Below are positions 17,657 to 26,617 of a stretch of DNA of 64,000 nucleotides, in pieces. The notes under the pieces were generated by a model. The model was not told the DNA's origin, ran no database searches, and saw only the letters and a list, made by a program, of their open reading frames with translations. Position numbers and translations under genes: made by a program. Numbering within the stretch: the stretch's first letter is position 1; the number at the start of each line of letters is the position of its first letter. Origin of the DNA: Flavobacterium sp. JAS (GTDB lineage: Bacteria > Bacteroidota > Bacteroidia > Flavobacteriales > Flavobacteriaceae); contig NZ_JAJMOX010000012.1 in NCBI RefSeq assembly GCF_020991455.1, positions 1 to 64,000 of the forward strand. The letters run 5' to 3'.

Positions 17657-18520
17657 CTATCTTTTTACGTAAATCGGGCTTCTTTTTAACAAATAAGAAA
17701 TTGCATCTACCCAACTGTCTTTTATATTTAAGAATGGTTTACGGCTTTGTGAGTAGATTTTTGTATTGTTTTTGTACATGTCAAAATAAACCATATAGTT
17801 ATAATAGGTTTGTGTACTGGTATTTGTGGTTGAATAATCGTTTGTTTTTAGTTTTTTGTTATCGTTACTCACTTTAGCATTTCCGCTATTGTATGTTGAG
17901 GCTGTTGAACCTTCGGTAATGGTATACGAAACTTTTGAAGCTATAATATTATCAACTCCCAGGATTTTTTGAAGATCTTCGATTGGAGTTTCATCAATGT
18001 TTTTATAATCGATTCCTGCTTTGTGTAACAAACTGTTTGTTACTCTTAAATCCTGAACGGTAAGTGGGAAAATATTAGCCGATTTGTCTAACAATTTGTT
18101 ATAAATATCATTTTGTGCAAACTTCGCCATTTCTTCAGAGCTTTCCTGAGTAGCTGAATTCAAAAACGGAATTGGCAATACTGCAATCGTATTTGGTTTC
18201 ATATCTGCTGAGGAAATAACCTGATCTGAACTATTTGTGGCAACATTATTTGAAGGAGCTGTACTCGCAGACACATCAAATATTTGTGAACGTCCGCTGG
18301 CAAAATCTATTCTGGCAATTTGAGAAACATCAAGCGAAATTTGAAGTGTTTCTCCCGGCAAAGAATATTCAACTGTCTTATCAGACATTTTTGCAATTGT
18401 ACATTCTATTATCTGGTAATCTCTTTTAATTATTTTATCTAGTTTTTTTCCTCCTTGGGCAAAAGAAAAAACAGAAACAAGCAACAATACTAATACGACA
18501 ATTACTTTATTAGTTTTCAT
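17657..18520 (-). CDS. Secreted protein of unknown function
   Basis: The 287-residue protein has a signal peptide (KVIVVLVLLLVSVFSFAQ). Residues about 30-80 form a short beta-rich domain (DKTVEYSLPGETLQISLDVSQIARIDF). The larger C-terminal part (IAVLPIPFLN, then EDLQKILGVDNIIASKVSYTI) resembles the alternating pattern of CsgG-like or lipoprotein-assembly domains, which is only a weak resemblance. The segment near 205-240 is rich in serine, threonine and asparagine. Function unknown; probably periplasmic or outer-membrane associated. A TAACTTTG box on the minus strand lies about 95 bp upstream of the ATG. Confidence 0.55.
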   Translation of the reverse strand: MKTNKVIVVLVLLLVSVFSFAQGGKKLDKIIKRDYQIIECTIAKMSDKTVEYSLPGETLQISLDVSQIARIDFASGRSQIFDVSASTAPSNNVATNSSDQVISSADMKPNTIAVLPIPFLNSATQESSEEMAKFAQNDIYNKLLDKSANIFPLTVQDLRVTNSLLHKAGIDYKNIDETPIEDLQKILGVDNIIASKVSYTITEGSTASTYNSGNAKVSNDNKKLKTNDYSTTNTSTQTYYNYMVYFDMYKNNTKIYSQSRKPFLNIKDSWVDAISYLLKRSPIYVKR

Positions 18521-18613
18521 GGTATTTAAATTAAATTTTCCTACTCTTAGGCTTTTCGGTTACGCCTTTTACAAAAAATCAACTTTTAAATTCATTAACT
18601 TTCAAAGCATACA

Positions 18614-18621
18614 CAAAGTTA
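18614..18621 (-). promoter_or_regulatory. Candidate -7 box upstream of the 17657 gene
   Basis: The minus strand reads TAACTTTG, fitting TAnnTTTG, about 94 bp before the start codon at 18520. Confidence 0.35.
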
Positions 18622-18659
18622 CGAAATCCTAAATTAACACCCTTATAAAATCGATTTAA

Positions 18660-19403
18660 TTACATATTTTGCGTATAAAAATTATAATCTTTGAGAATAA
18701 CACGAATAAAGTCACTGTTGTTACCTGATTGATTTTTAATTCCTGTAACCTTTTCAATCTTAGCAACGAGCTTATAAATCATTTCATGATCGTTTTTGGC
18801 TTCTGCTTTTTGAAATGTTTCTTTAATAATTCGCATATCATTATCAGATAACTTAATTACCAAAGGATAAGTTGGCACATAAGCATCTCCTATTTCTTCT
18901 AAAATCGTATGACTGATATCAATTTTGTTTTTTAAGGTAATAACTGCCGTTCCTGCTGCCATATCGCCTAATCGCTGTGATTTTTTACTTGTCACGACAG
19001 CAATTAAACCTACAAGTCCATAAAGTAGTGTAAAATCGATTATTCTAAAAAACCAACGAATTAAATAATCGCCAAAACCGGCTTGGTAACCATCAATTTT
19101 TACCACTTTTATTTTTACCAGTTTTTTTCCAATGGTTTGTCCTTCAAAAACACTTTCTAAGGTAATTGAATACAGCATAATTGGTAAATAAAAAAGTAAA
19201 ATGATCGACATTACGGACCAGGAATCTAATTTATCAAACAATTTATCGAAATGCAGCCAGTAAAAGAACACTAATAAGACCACTATTACATACGAGATTT
19301 TTATAAGTAAATCAATGAAATAGGAGCCTAACCGTTCACCAACTGATGCCGCTATAAAATTTATTTTAACATTTTGTGTTGTGTTAATAGATAATTCTGA
19401 CAT
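18660..19403 (-). CDS. RDD family membrane protein
   Basis: This 247-residue protein opens with the RDD-like core SVGERLGSYFIDLLIKISYVIVVLLVFF. It continues with QTIGKKLVKIKVVKIDG and SQRLGDMAAGTAVI, which mark the RDD domain. Three to four membrane segments are followed by a soluble C-terminal tail (about 165-247). RDD proteins have no established biochemical role. Its start is only 20 bp from that of the divergent SpoIIM-like gene, and RDD, SpoIIM and MoxR genes are a recurrent neighbourhood in Bacteroidota. Confidence 0.8.
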   Translation of the reverse strand: MSELSINTTQNVKINFIAASVGERLGSYFIDLLIKISYVIVVLLVFFYWLHFDKLFDKLDSWSVMSIILLFYLPIMLYSITLESVFEGQTIGKKLVKIKVVKIDGYQAGFGDYLIRWFFRIIDFTLLYGLVGLIAVVTSKKSQRLGDMAAGTAVITLKNKIDISHTILEEIGDAYVPTYPLVIKLSDNDMRIIKETFQKAEAKNDHEMIYKLVAKIEKVTGIKNQSGNNSDFIRVILKDYNFYTQNM

Positions 19404-19423
19404 ATTTTATATTTTAGCCTACA

Positions 19424-20389
19424 ATGAGAGAAGTCGCCTTCATAAAACAAAATAAAGAAAAATGGCTGGAATTTGAACTAGCTATTTTTGGTAAAGCTAA
19501 AAAAAATCCTGATGAGTTAGCTAATTTGTACATTCAATTGATGAATGACTTGTCGTATGCCCAAACTTATTATCCCAAAAGTAAAACGGTTATTTACTTA
19601 AATCATTTGGCATCGCAGATTTATCAAAAGATTTACAAAACGAAACGAACAGAAAAGAACAGATTAGTAGAATTTTTCAAAATTGAAGTTCCGCTGCTTG
19701 TTTACGAATACAAGAGATACTTGATGTATGCTTTTATTTTATTTTTTGTCACCGTTGCAATTGGTGTTGTTTCGGCAAAATACGACCCTAATTTTGTTCG
19801 CTTAATTTTGGGAGATTCGTATGTAAACATGACTTTGGAGAACATCAAAAAGGGAAATCCGATGGCTGTTTATGGTTCCGGAACCAATTGGGGAAGTTTT
19901 ATTGGTATTACCGTAAATAATCTTCACGTTGGTGCGATGTGCTATTTTTATGGTATTCTTGGCGGTATAGGAACTTTTTATATTTTCCTTCAAAACTCTA
20001 TTATGCTGGGATCTTTTCAATATTTTTTTTATGAGCAGGGAGTTTTCTGGAAGAGCGTTCGCGGAATCTGGATTCACGGTTCTATGGAAATTTTTGCAAT
20101 TGTAATCGAAACTACTGCGGGATTTATTCTTGGAGCTTCGATTTTGTTTCCTAAAACTTTTTCAAGAATGAACTCTTTTAAAATTGGTTTTAAAAATAGT
20201 TTCAAAATATTCCTGAGTACTTTTCCTTTTACGATTAGCGCTGGATTTCTTGAAGGTTTTATTACCCGATATTCTATAGATATGCCAAACTGGTTAAGCT
20301 CTTTTATCATATTATTTACGTTAGCAATAATTTCATTCTATTATCTGGTTTATCCTTTTATAGTCCACAAAAAAACAACTTCATTATAA
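19424..20389 (+). CDS. Stage II sporulation protein M-like membrane protein
   Basis: This 321-residue protein has a soluble N-terminal region (about 1-100) and five or so membrane segments. The SpoIIM pattern appears around NWGSFIGITVNNLHVGAMCYFYGILGGIGTFYI and GIWIHGSMEIFAIVIETTAGFILG. In non-sporulating bacteria such proteins occur beside MoxR/DUF58 genes and presumably work in the envelope. The start at 19424 leaves only 20 bp to the divergent RDD start. The stop overlaps the next ATG by one base. Confidence 0.8.
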   Translation: MREVAFIKQNKEKWLEFELAIFGKAKKNPDELANLYIQLMNDLSYAQTYYPKSKTVIYLNHLASQIYQKIYKTKRTEKNRLVEFFKIEVPLLVYEYKRYLMYAFILFFVTVAIGVVSAKYDPNFVRLILGDSYVNMTLENIKKGNPMAVYGSGTNWGSFIGITVNNLHVGAMCYFYGILGGIGTFYIFLQNSIMLGSFQYFFYEQGVFWKSVRGIWIHGSMEIFAIVIETTAGFILGASILFPKTFSRMNSFKIGFKNSFKIFLSTFPFTISAGFLEGFITRYSIDMPNWLSSFIILFTLAIISFYYLVYPFIVHKKTTSL

Positions 20390-21336
20390 TGTTTGAACTC
20401 TTCAAAAAACGGCAATTAGGCGACTATATAGTAGACACTTTTTCATTTTTAAAAGTTTTTGGAAAACACTTTTTTAAGATTTTCTTCATTATCAATGGAG
20501 CTTTCTTAATTATAGTTGCTGCACTTGTATATTGGTTTTTGAAAATTAGTTTTCAAGCCGCATCAAATAATAATTTATTACAAAACGAATCCAATTTTCT
20601 GCATTATTTTAATGATAATCATGGAGCTTTAGTCGGTTTTATAGTAGTCTTTTCGATTGTAATATTAGTTTTATCATTATTCAATTCTTCTTATCCAATT
20701 TTATATTTAAAGCTGGTAGCGAAAAAAAACAACAATGATTTTAGTATTGATGATCTTCTAAAGACCTTTAGACAAAATATCTGGAAAATAATAAAATTCT
20801 GCATTGGCTTAATATTCTTGGTAACTCCAGTTTTAATTGTACTTATTATTTTATTATTTCTCTTGTGTTTTGTTATCGTAGGTTTTCCTCTTTTGCTAAC
20901 TGCTATACCTACTTTATTTACATGGGTGAATTTTAGTTTTTATATTTATCTTACAGAAGAAAAAAGCTTTTTTCAGTCCTTAAATCAGGCTCATCTTTTA
21001 CTAAAACAAGATTTTTGGTCTACCATTGGTGCTACTTTTTTAGTATTAATAATGATTCAGATGATACAGGGATCTATCACGATGTTTTTTTACTTTATCG
21101 GAATCTTTTTCTTTTTTGCAACGGCAATAGGAAATCCCAACTTCGATGTAACACCATTTGAAGGTTCTCCAATTCTGATTATTTTTATCACATTAATATT
21201 TGTTTTATTACTTACATTAGGTAATATATTCAACAACATGATTATGATAAATCAGGGAATTATGTATTACAGTTTAAGAGGAAAAGAGGAAACTTCGACG
21301 CGTGAAATCGAATTAATTGGAACCAATAATGAATAG
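20389..21336 (+). CDS. Multi-pass membrane protein of the MoxR operon
   Basis: This 315-residue protein contains about six hydrophobic segments (for example IFFIINGAFLIIVAALVYWF and LIFLVTPVLIVLIILLFLLCF) with a short cytoplasmic start and an acidic tail. It overlaps the SpoIIM-like gene by one base and the DUF4129 gene by 8 bp. It therefore certainly belongs to the operon. The layout is similar to glycerophosphodiester-phosphodiesterase membrane-domain or DUF4013-like proteins, but no catalytic domain is present. Function unknown. Confidence 0.65.
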   Translation: MFELFKKRQLGDYIVDTFSFLKVFGKHFFKIFFIINGAFLIIVAALVYWFLKISFQAASNNNLLQNESNFLHYFNDNHGALVGFIVVFSIVILVLSLFNSSYPILYLKLVAKKNNNDFSIDDLLKTFRQNIWKIIKFCIGLIFLVTPVLIVLIILLFLLCFVIVGFPLLLTAIPTLFTWVNFSFYIYLTEEKSFFQSLNQAHLLLKQDFWSTIGATFLVLIMIQMIQGSITMFFYFIGIFFFFATAIGNPNFDVTPFEGSPILIIFITLIFVLLLTLGNIFNNMIMINQGIMYYSLRGKEETSTREIELIGTNNE

Positions 21337-22102
21337 AATTTTCTTTATTTTATCTTTTCTTTTCTTCTCCGGTATCTCGCATGCTCAGGATTCTTTGGCT
21401 ACAGCCGAACCTCCAAAAATTGCTTCGATAAAATATACAGAGAAAGACATTGAGATCGATTCGAGCACAGTTGAAGCCAAAACTTTTGAGAAAAACTTCA
21501 AAAAAAAATACACTGATTCTGATTTTATATATGAATATAAAACGCCTGAAAAAAATGCATGGGATCGTTTTAACGATTGGTTGGCCAGTATTTTCAGAGA
21601 ATTATTTAGTTTCGAAAACAACGAAACCTCAATAAAATTGGTGTCAATTCTAATTAGAGTTATTGCCGTTTTGGTAATTATCGTTGTAATTTATTTGATT
21701 GCAAAAGCATTGATTGATAAAGAAGGACAATGGATTTTTGGCAAAAACTCACAAAAAAAGACCATCTATTATACTGATATCGAAAAAAACATACATCTTT
21801 TAGATTTCGAAAAATTGATAAAAGAAAGCATAAATTCCGGCGAAAAAAGAATCGCTATTCGGTATTATTACCTTTGGTTGCTAAAAGTCATGGCGCAAAA
21901 CCATTATATCGAATGGGATATCGAAAAAACAAATTCAGATTATTTATACGAGCTTCAAAGACCTGCACATAGAGAGGAATTCACGTATTTATCCTACCTG
22001 TACAATTATATCTGGTACGGAGAATTTGCAATTGACGAAACCTCTTTCAGTAAAGCCGAAAATAGATTTAAGAATGCCATAAAAATGTTTAACCATGGAT
22101 AA
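21329..22102 (+). CDS. DUF4129 domain protein
   Basis: The 257-residue protein starts with a signal sequence (NRIFFILSFLFFSGISHAQ). It has a periplasmic linker, one strong membrane helix near residues 100-125 (SILIRVIAVLVIIVVIYLIA) and a C-terminal cytoplasmic domain with YYLWLLKVMAQNHYIEWD, typical of DUF4129. DUF4129 commonly accompanies MoxR, DUF58 and transglutaminase genes. The ATG at 21329 is preferred because it gives an unbroken signal peptide. It overlaps both neighbours by 8 bp. Confidence 0.75.
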   Translation: MNRIFFILSFLFFSGISHAQDSLATAEPPKIASIKYTEKDIEIDSSTVEAKTFEKNFKKKYTDSDFIYEYKTPEKNAWDRFNDWLASIFRELFSFENNETSIKLVSILIRVIAVLVIIVVIYLIAKALIDKEGQWIFGKNSQKKTIYYTDIEKNIHLLDFEKLIKESINSGEKRIAIRYYYLWLLKVMAQNHYIEWDIEKTNSDYLYELQRPAHREEFTYLSYLYNYIWYGEFAIDETSFSKAENRFKNAIKMFNHG

Positions 22103-23315
22103 AAATATCAAAATTTATATCGCTATTCTGGTTTTTGTTTTGGCATTAACTTTAATTGCCGATCGTGATCAGGCAAAACCTATCGATTGGAGTCCAACGT
22201 ATTCTGTTAATGACAAAATCCCGCTTGGATTGTATGTTTTTGACAAAGAAATTCATGGTGTTTTAAAACATCAAAAAGTGGAAAAAATTGCCACTGTAAC
22301 TCCGTACGAATTTTTGGATTCTAAATATGATGACGATACTTTAGTAGAAAATTATAAAATAAAAGGCACTTTTTTAAACATCTCAGAAGCCAGTACAATT
22401 GACGATCAATCTGTAACGGAGCTTTTTTATTTTGTATCGCACGGAAACAATGCTTTTTTGAGCATGAAAGATTTCCCGAAACAACTATTAGACAGCTTAA
22501 AAATTGAATGTAATTCTGATTTTCAGAATGCTCATAATTATACAACCCAATTTTGGCTGGCAAATAAAAAAGTAAACCCAAAAAAATATACTTTAACAGA
22601 AGGAATGGGTGATATTTATTTCTCTAAAATTGACACACTAAAGACAATCGTGTTAGGCTATCAGGGAAACAAAAATCAACCTAAACAAAAAGACATCAAT
22701 TTTATAAAAGTTCCTTATAAAAACGGTTATTTTTACTTGCATACGCAACCAGCAGCTTTTACAAACTTTCATTTATTAAAAGCTGATCATGCACAATATG
22801 CCGAAAGTGTATTGTCGTACTTACCAAAAGGAGATGTTTTTTGGTATACCAAAGCAATAAATGATGAGAGAATTTCGCAATCGCCATTGCGTTATATTTT
22901 TAGCCAGCCAGCTTTAAAATGGGCTTGGTATTTATCTCTAATTGGGATATTGATTTTTATAATTTTTAATGCTAAACGAAAACAACGCATCGTTCCAATC
23001 CTGAAACCTTTGCCAAATTTAACCGTTGATTTTACCAAAACCATCGGGAATTTATATTATCAGGAAGGCGATCACGACAATATTATTGATAAAAAAATTA
23101 TTTATTTTCTGGAGCGAATCCGAAATGAATATTTAATGGATACAACAAAACTGGACGACGATTTTATCAAAAAACTGCATTATAAAACAGGGAAAAGCGA
23201 AACCGATATTCAGGAACTTGTATTCTTAATCAACGAACACAGAAAGAGTTATCACGGAAGTCTCGAAGAAGATTTAATCAGAATTAATAATGCAATCGAA
23301 AAGATTTTAAATTAA
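22095..23315 (+). CDS. DUF4350 domain protein
   Basis: This 406-residue protein has an N-terminal membrane anchor (KIYIAILVFVLALTLIA) and a periplasmic domain (about 25-255) with the DUF4350 pattern GLYVFDKEI...VENYKIKGTFLNISEA. A second membrane helix (WAWYLSLIGILIFIIF, about 277-292) and a cytoplasmic tail follow. It continues the operon by an 8-bp overlap. It likely functions with the DUF4129 protein at the membrane; the biochemical role is unknown. A GCCACGAATT-type inverted repeat separates it from the moxR-like gene. Confidence 0.75.
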   Translation: MDKNIKIYIAILVFVLALTLIADRDQAKPIDWSPTYSVNDKIPLGLYVFDKEIHGVLKHQKVEKIATVTPYEFLDSKYDDDTLVENYKIKGTFLNISEASTIDDQSVTELFYFVSHGNNAFLSMKDFPKQLLDSLKIECNSDFQNAHNYTTQFWLANKKVNPKKYTLTEGMGDIYFSKIDTLKTIVLGYQGNKNQPKQKDINFIKVPYKNGYFYLHTQPAAFTNFHLLKADHAQYAESVLSYLPKGDVFWYTKAINDERISQSPLRYIFSQPALKWAWYLSLIGILIFIIFNAKRKQRIVPILKPLPNLTVDFTKTIGNLYYQEGDHDNIIDKKIIYFLERIRNEYLMDTTKLDDDFIKKLHYKTGKSETDIQELVFLINEHRKSYHGSLEEDLIRINNAIEKILN

Positions 23316-23319
23316 AATA

Positions 23320-23403
23320 TTGCCACGAATTTCACTAATTTTCACTAATTCCAATTCAAATTGAGCCAAATTAATTGGTGTAAATTCGTGAAATTCGTGG
23401 CAA
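23320..23403. repeat. GCCACGAATT-family inverted repeat within the MoxR operon
   Basis: The arm TTGCCACGAATTTCAC (23320-23335) is exactly complementary to GTGAAATTCGTGGCAA (23388-23403). The hairpin sits between DUF4350 and moxR-like genes and could attenuate or process the transcript. Confidence 0.75.
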
Positions 23404-23436
23404 AGAAAATAACCAATCTAAAGAAAACATACTAAC

Positions 23437-24450
23437 ATGGACGATATCAATACACCAACAACTGAAATCACTAATGAAAACGTGAATTTTGAGACCCGAA
23501 TAAATTTAGCACCACTTTTAGAGCATGTTAACAGCATCAAGAAAGAGCTTGAAACGGTAATTGTGGGACAACACAAAATGATCGATCAGCTTTTGGTTGC
23601 GATTCTATCAAACGGACACGTTTTGCTTGAAGGTGTTCCCGGAGTTGCCAAAACGATTACGGCCAAATTATTGTCTAAAACGCTGAATATTGGCTTTAGC
23701 CGAATTCAGTTTACACCAGATTTGATGCCATCAGATATTTTAGGAACTTCGATTTTTAATCTTAAAACTTCTGAATTTCAGTTTAAGCAAGGTCCAATTT
23801 TCTCGAACTTAATTTTGATTGACGAGATCAACCGTGCTCCTGCCAAAACACAAGCGGCACTTTTTGAAGTTATGGAAGAACGTCAGATCACAATTGACGG
23901 TTTTGCTTATCAACTTGAAACTCCTTTTTTGGTTATTGCAACACAAAACCCAATTGAGCAAGAAGGAACATATCGTTTGCCGGAAGCACAATTAGACCGT
24001 TTTTTATTCAAAATTACGATTGATTATCCAAAATTAAACGAGGAGATTTTAATTATCCAAAGAGAGCATTTATTGCAGGATCACGGAAAATTAGAAGCTA
24101 TAAAAACGATCCTTTCTGCGGCAGAAATAAAAGATTATCAAGCTCTTGTAAAACAAATTAGAGTAGAACAAAATTTACTGGAATATATTGCCAGAATCGT
24201 AGTAAACACACGCGAAAATGCCTTTTTATATCTTGGAGCTTCGCCTCGTGCTTCGATTGCAATTTTGAACGCTGCCAAAGGTTTTGCAGCCATTCGCGGA
24301 CGCGATTTCGTTACGCCTGAAGATATTAAGGAAGCTGCAATTCCGGTTTTACAACACCGTGTTATTGTAACTCCTGAACGCGAAATGGAAGGAATTACAA
24401 GTCCTGAAATCATTAAACAAATTATTGAAACTGTCGAAATACCAAGATAA
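23437..24450 (+). CDS. MoxR-type AAA+ ATPase
   Basis: This 337-residue ATPase has Walker A GVPGVAKT (66-73) and Walker B LILIDEINRAP (125-135). It also has the sensor-1 region ATQNPIEQEGTYRLPEAQLDRF and the arginine segment GASPRAS. MoxR proteins are chaperone-like ATPases that work with DUF58 or VWA partners, here the gene at 25156. The operon implies an envelope-linked assembly or maturation function. A secreted protein gene is inserted between moxR and DUF58, which are usually adjacent. Confidence 0.9.
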   Translation: MDDINTPTTEITNENVNFETRINLAPLLEHVNSIKKELETVIVGQHKMIDQLLVAILSNGHVLLEGVPGVAKTITAKLLSKTLNIGFSRIQFTPDLMPSDILGTSIFNLKTSEFQFKQGPIFSNLILIDEINRAPAKTQAALFEVMEERQITIDGFAYQLETPFLVIATQNPIEQEGTYRLPEAQLDRFLFKITIDYPKLNEEILIIQREHLLQDHGKLEAIKTILSAAEIKDYQALVKQIRVEQNLLEYIARIVVNTRENAFLYLGASPRASIAILNAAKGFAAIRGRDFVTPEDIKEAAIPVLQHRVIVTPEREMEGITSPEIIKQIIETVEIPR

Positions 24451-24513
24451 TTTTCAGTCACAGCGGCAGTTTTCAGTTCTCAACCTTTAAATTAAATATT
24501 AACCTTTTTTTAA

Positions 24514-25122
24514 ATGAAATTTTCTAAATTTTTCCTTTTATCTTTTATATCGATTTCATTGGTAAGCTTTAGACCAATAAGCACTAAACCTCTGAATAAT
24601 AAAAATACATCAATTTATTTTGCAAGCGATCAACAACAACTTGAATCATTGATGAGAAAAGCTTATGAATGGATCGAAACAAAAAAAACGCAAAATGACT
24701 TTGATGTTGTTGAAAACAAAAAAGGCGATAGATATGTTGGTTTAAATTTAAAAACACACGACAAAATAGTAGAAGAACTTAAAAAATCTAACTTTTTTGC
24801 GCAACAATTTATTGACAATTATAATAAAATAGGTCTAAAAATTGGTGATAATCTTAAAACCAATAAGGTGAAATATTTTGTTGGTGAACTTCCACCGTAT
24901 GGCAATGACAGTAACCCGTGGTGCAATTGTCAGGACAATCCGGAAGCATTTTGGAAAACCATGAAACTAAACAACTTAAAAATCGAAAACAATAAAGCTG
25001 CTTTTTACTGGACCTGGACTGAATGGAAAGAAACTCCTAAATATAAAGTAATGGCAATTAAAGAAAATGGTATCTGGAAAATAGCCCATTTAGAAGGCTT
25101 TGATTCAAAAATATATTTCTAA
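24514..25122 (+). CDS. Secreted protein of unknown function between moxR and DUF58
   Basis: The 202-residue protein has a signal peptide (KFFLLSFISISLVSFRP). It then has a mixed alpha/beta domain with an unusual NPWCNCQDNPEAFW segment (two close cysteines) and a repeated aromatic stretch AFYWTWTEWKETPKYKVMAI near the end. These features suggest a small periplasmic domain of the NTF2-like or DUF3828-like kind, an inference only. It is co-directional with its neighbours (63 bp and 33 bp gaps). It may be a cargo or regulator of the MoxR system, or a recent insertion. Confidence 0.55.
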   Translation: MKFSKFFLLSFISISLVSFRPISTKPLNNKNTSIYFASDQQQLESLMRKAYEWIETKKTQNDFDVVENKKGDRYVGLNLKTHDKIVEELKKSNFFAQQFIDNYNKIGLKIGDNLKTNKVKYFVGELPPYGNDSNPWCNCQDNPEAFWKTMKLNNLKIENNKAAFYWTWTEWKETPKYKVMAIKENGIWKIAHLEGFDSKIYF

Positions 25123-25155
25123 ATAATTTAATCTGAACACTAAATCTTTTTAAAA

Positions 25156-26487
25156 TTGAAATTCATAAAAAGTCTATACTTAAACAACTTCTTTTTCTAT
25201 GTGCTTTTGAGCATTATAGGACTATTTGTTTGTGCTTTTATTTTTCCGAATTTATATAATGCTGTCTGGTTTCTTGTTTTGATTTTAATTACATTTTTGG
25301 GACTTGATATTTTGCTTTTGTATTTTGCCAGAACCGGAATTGAGGCAACTCGAAATACTCCCGAAAAACTTTCGAATGGCGATTTGAATCCGATAAGTAT
25401 CAGTATTAAAAACCACTATACCTTTACAATTTCAGTGAAAATTATTGACGAAATTCCGTTTCAGTTTCAGGTTCGTGATTTTAAAATTGTAAAAACTATT
25501 AAGGCTTCCGCCGAAAAAGAAATAGGATATGATTTGTGTCCAACAGAACGCGGCGAATATTATTTCGGAAATCTAAACCTTTACGTTTCTTCACCTTTAA
25601 AATTAATTTCGAGAAGATTTACTTTCGATAAAGATCAAATGGTGCCAACATATCCTTCTTATATTCAATTGAGAAAATATGATTTATTGGCTTTTTCGAA
25701 TAATTTGTACCAATACGGAATCAAAAAAATCCGCCGAATTGGTCACACGATGGAGTTTGAACAAATTAAAGAATATGTTCAGGGCGACGATCTTAGAACT
25801 TTAAACTGGAAAGCTACTGCGAAGAAAAACTCTTTAATGGTTAACCAATTTCAGGACGAAAAATCGCAATCGGTTTATATGGCAATCGATAAAGGCCGCG
25901 TGATGCAAATGCCTTTTGACGGATTGAGTTTATTGGATTATGCAATTAATTCGACTTTGGTTTTATCAAATGTAATTTTGAAAAAACATGACAAAGCAGG
26001 GATTTTTTCTTTTTCCAAAAAAGTAGAAAACAGGGTTTTTGCAGAGAAAAGATCTTCGCAAATGCAGAAAATTCTCGAAACACTATACAACATCAAAACT
26101 GACTTTTTCGAAAGTGATTACAGTCGTTTGTATGTCGATATCAAAAAAAATATCAATCAGAGAAGTTTGATTATTTTATATACTAATTTTGAAACAATGG
26201 ATGGTTTAAATCGCCAATTACCTTATTTAAAAGGAATTGCAAAAAGCCATTTGTTAGTTGTTGTTTTCTTTAGTAATACCGAATTGAATGCGATTATCAA
26301 CAAAAAAACAAATACAATTCAGGAAATATACGATAAAGTAATTGCCGAAAAATTTATGTTCGAGAAAAAACTTATTGCCAACGAACTCAAGAAATACGGA
26401 ATTTATTCGGTTTTAACGCAACCTGAAAACCTGACTTTGGATACGATTAATAAATATTTGGAGATTAAAGCGAGAGGGATTTTGTAG
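25156..26487 (+). CDS. DUF58 domain protein (MoxR partner)
   Basis: This 443-residue protein has two N-terminal membrane helices (about 9-30 and 35-55). The conserved DUF58 segment RRIGHTMEFEQIKEYVQGDDLRTLNWKATAK and a VWA-like C-terminal domain (VYMAIDKGR...LLDYAINSTLVL) follow. DUF58 proteins are believed to cooperate with MoxR ATPases. The first codon is TTG (25156-25158), chosen because it begins immediately before the hydrophobic anchor and no ATG is better placed. It ends the operon; the next gene has its own leader. Confidence 0.85.
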   Translation: MKFIKSLYLNNFFFYVLLSIIGLFVCAFIFPNLYNAVWFLVLILITFLGLDILLLYFARTGIEATRNTPEKLSNGDLNPISISIKNHYTFTISVKIIDEIPFQFQVRDFKIVKTIKASAEKEIGYDLCPTERGEYYFGNLNLYVSSPLKLISRRFTFDKDQMVPTYPSYIQLRKYDLLAFSNNLYQYGIKKIRRIGHTMEFEQIKEYVQGDDLRTLNWKATAKKNSLMVNQFQDEKSQSVYMAIDKGRVMQMPFDGLSLLDYAINSTLVLSNVILKKHDKAGIFSFSKKVENRVFAEKRSSQMQKILETLYNIKTDFFESDYSRLYVDIKKNINQRSLIILYTNFETMDGLNRQLPYLKGIAKSHLLVVVFFSNTELNAIINKKTNTIQEIYDKVIAEKFMFEKKLIANELKKYGIYSVLTQPENLTLDTINKYLEIKARGIL

Positions 26488-26617
26488 CAACGTGAAATGT
26501 ATGTTGTGAAAATGTAAAATGAATATTATTTAGTTATCAATTTCATAAGTTAAATTTAAGAATGATCAAAAATCTATGAACCTTTGTTCCTTATAACCTT
26601 TGTAACTCCAAAAAAAA

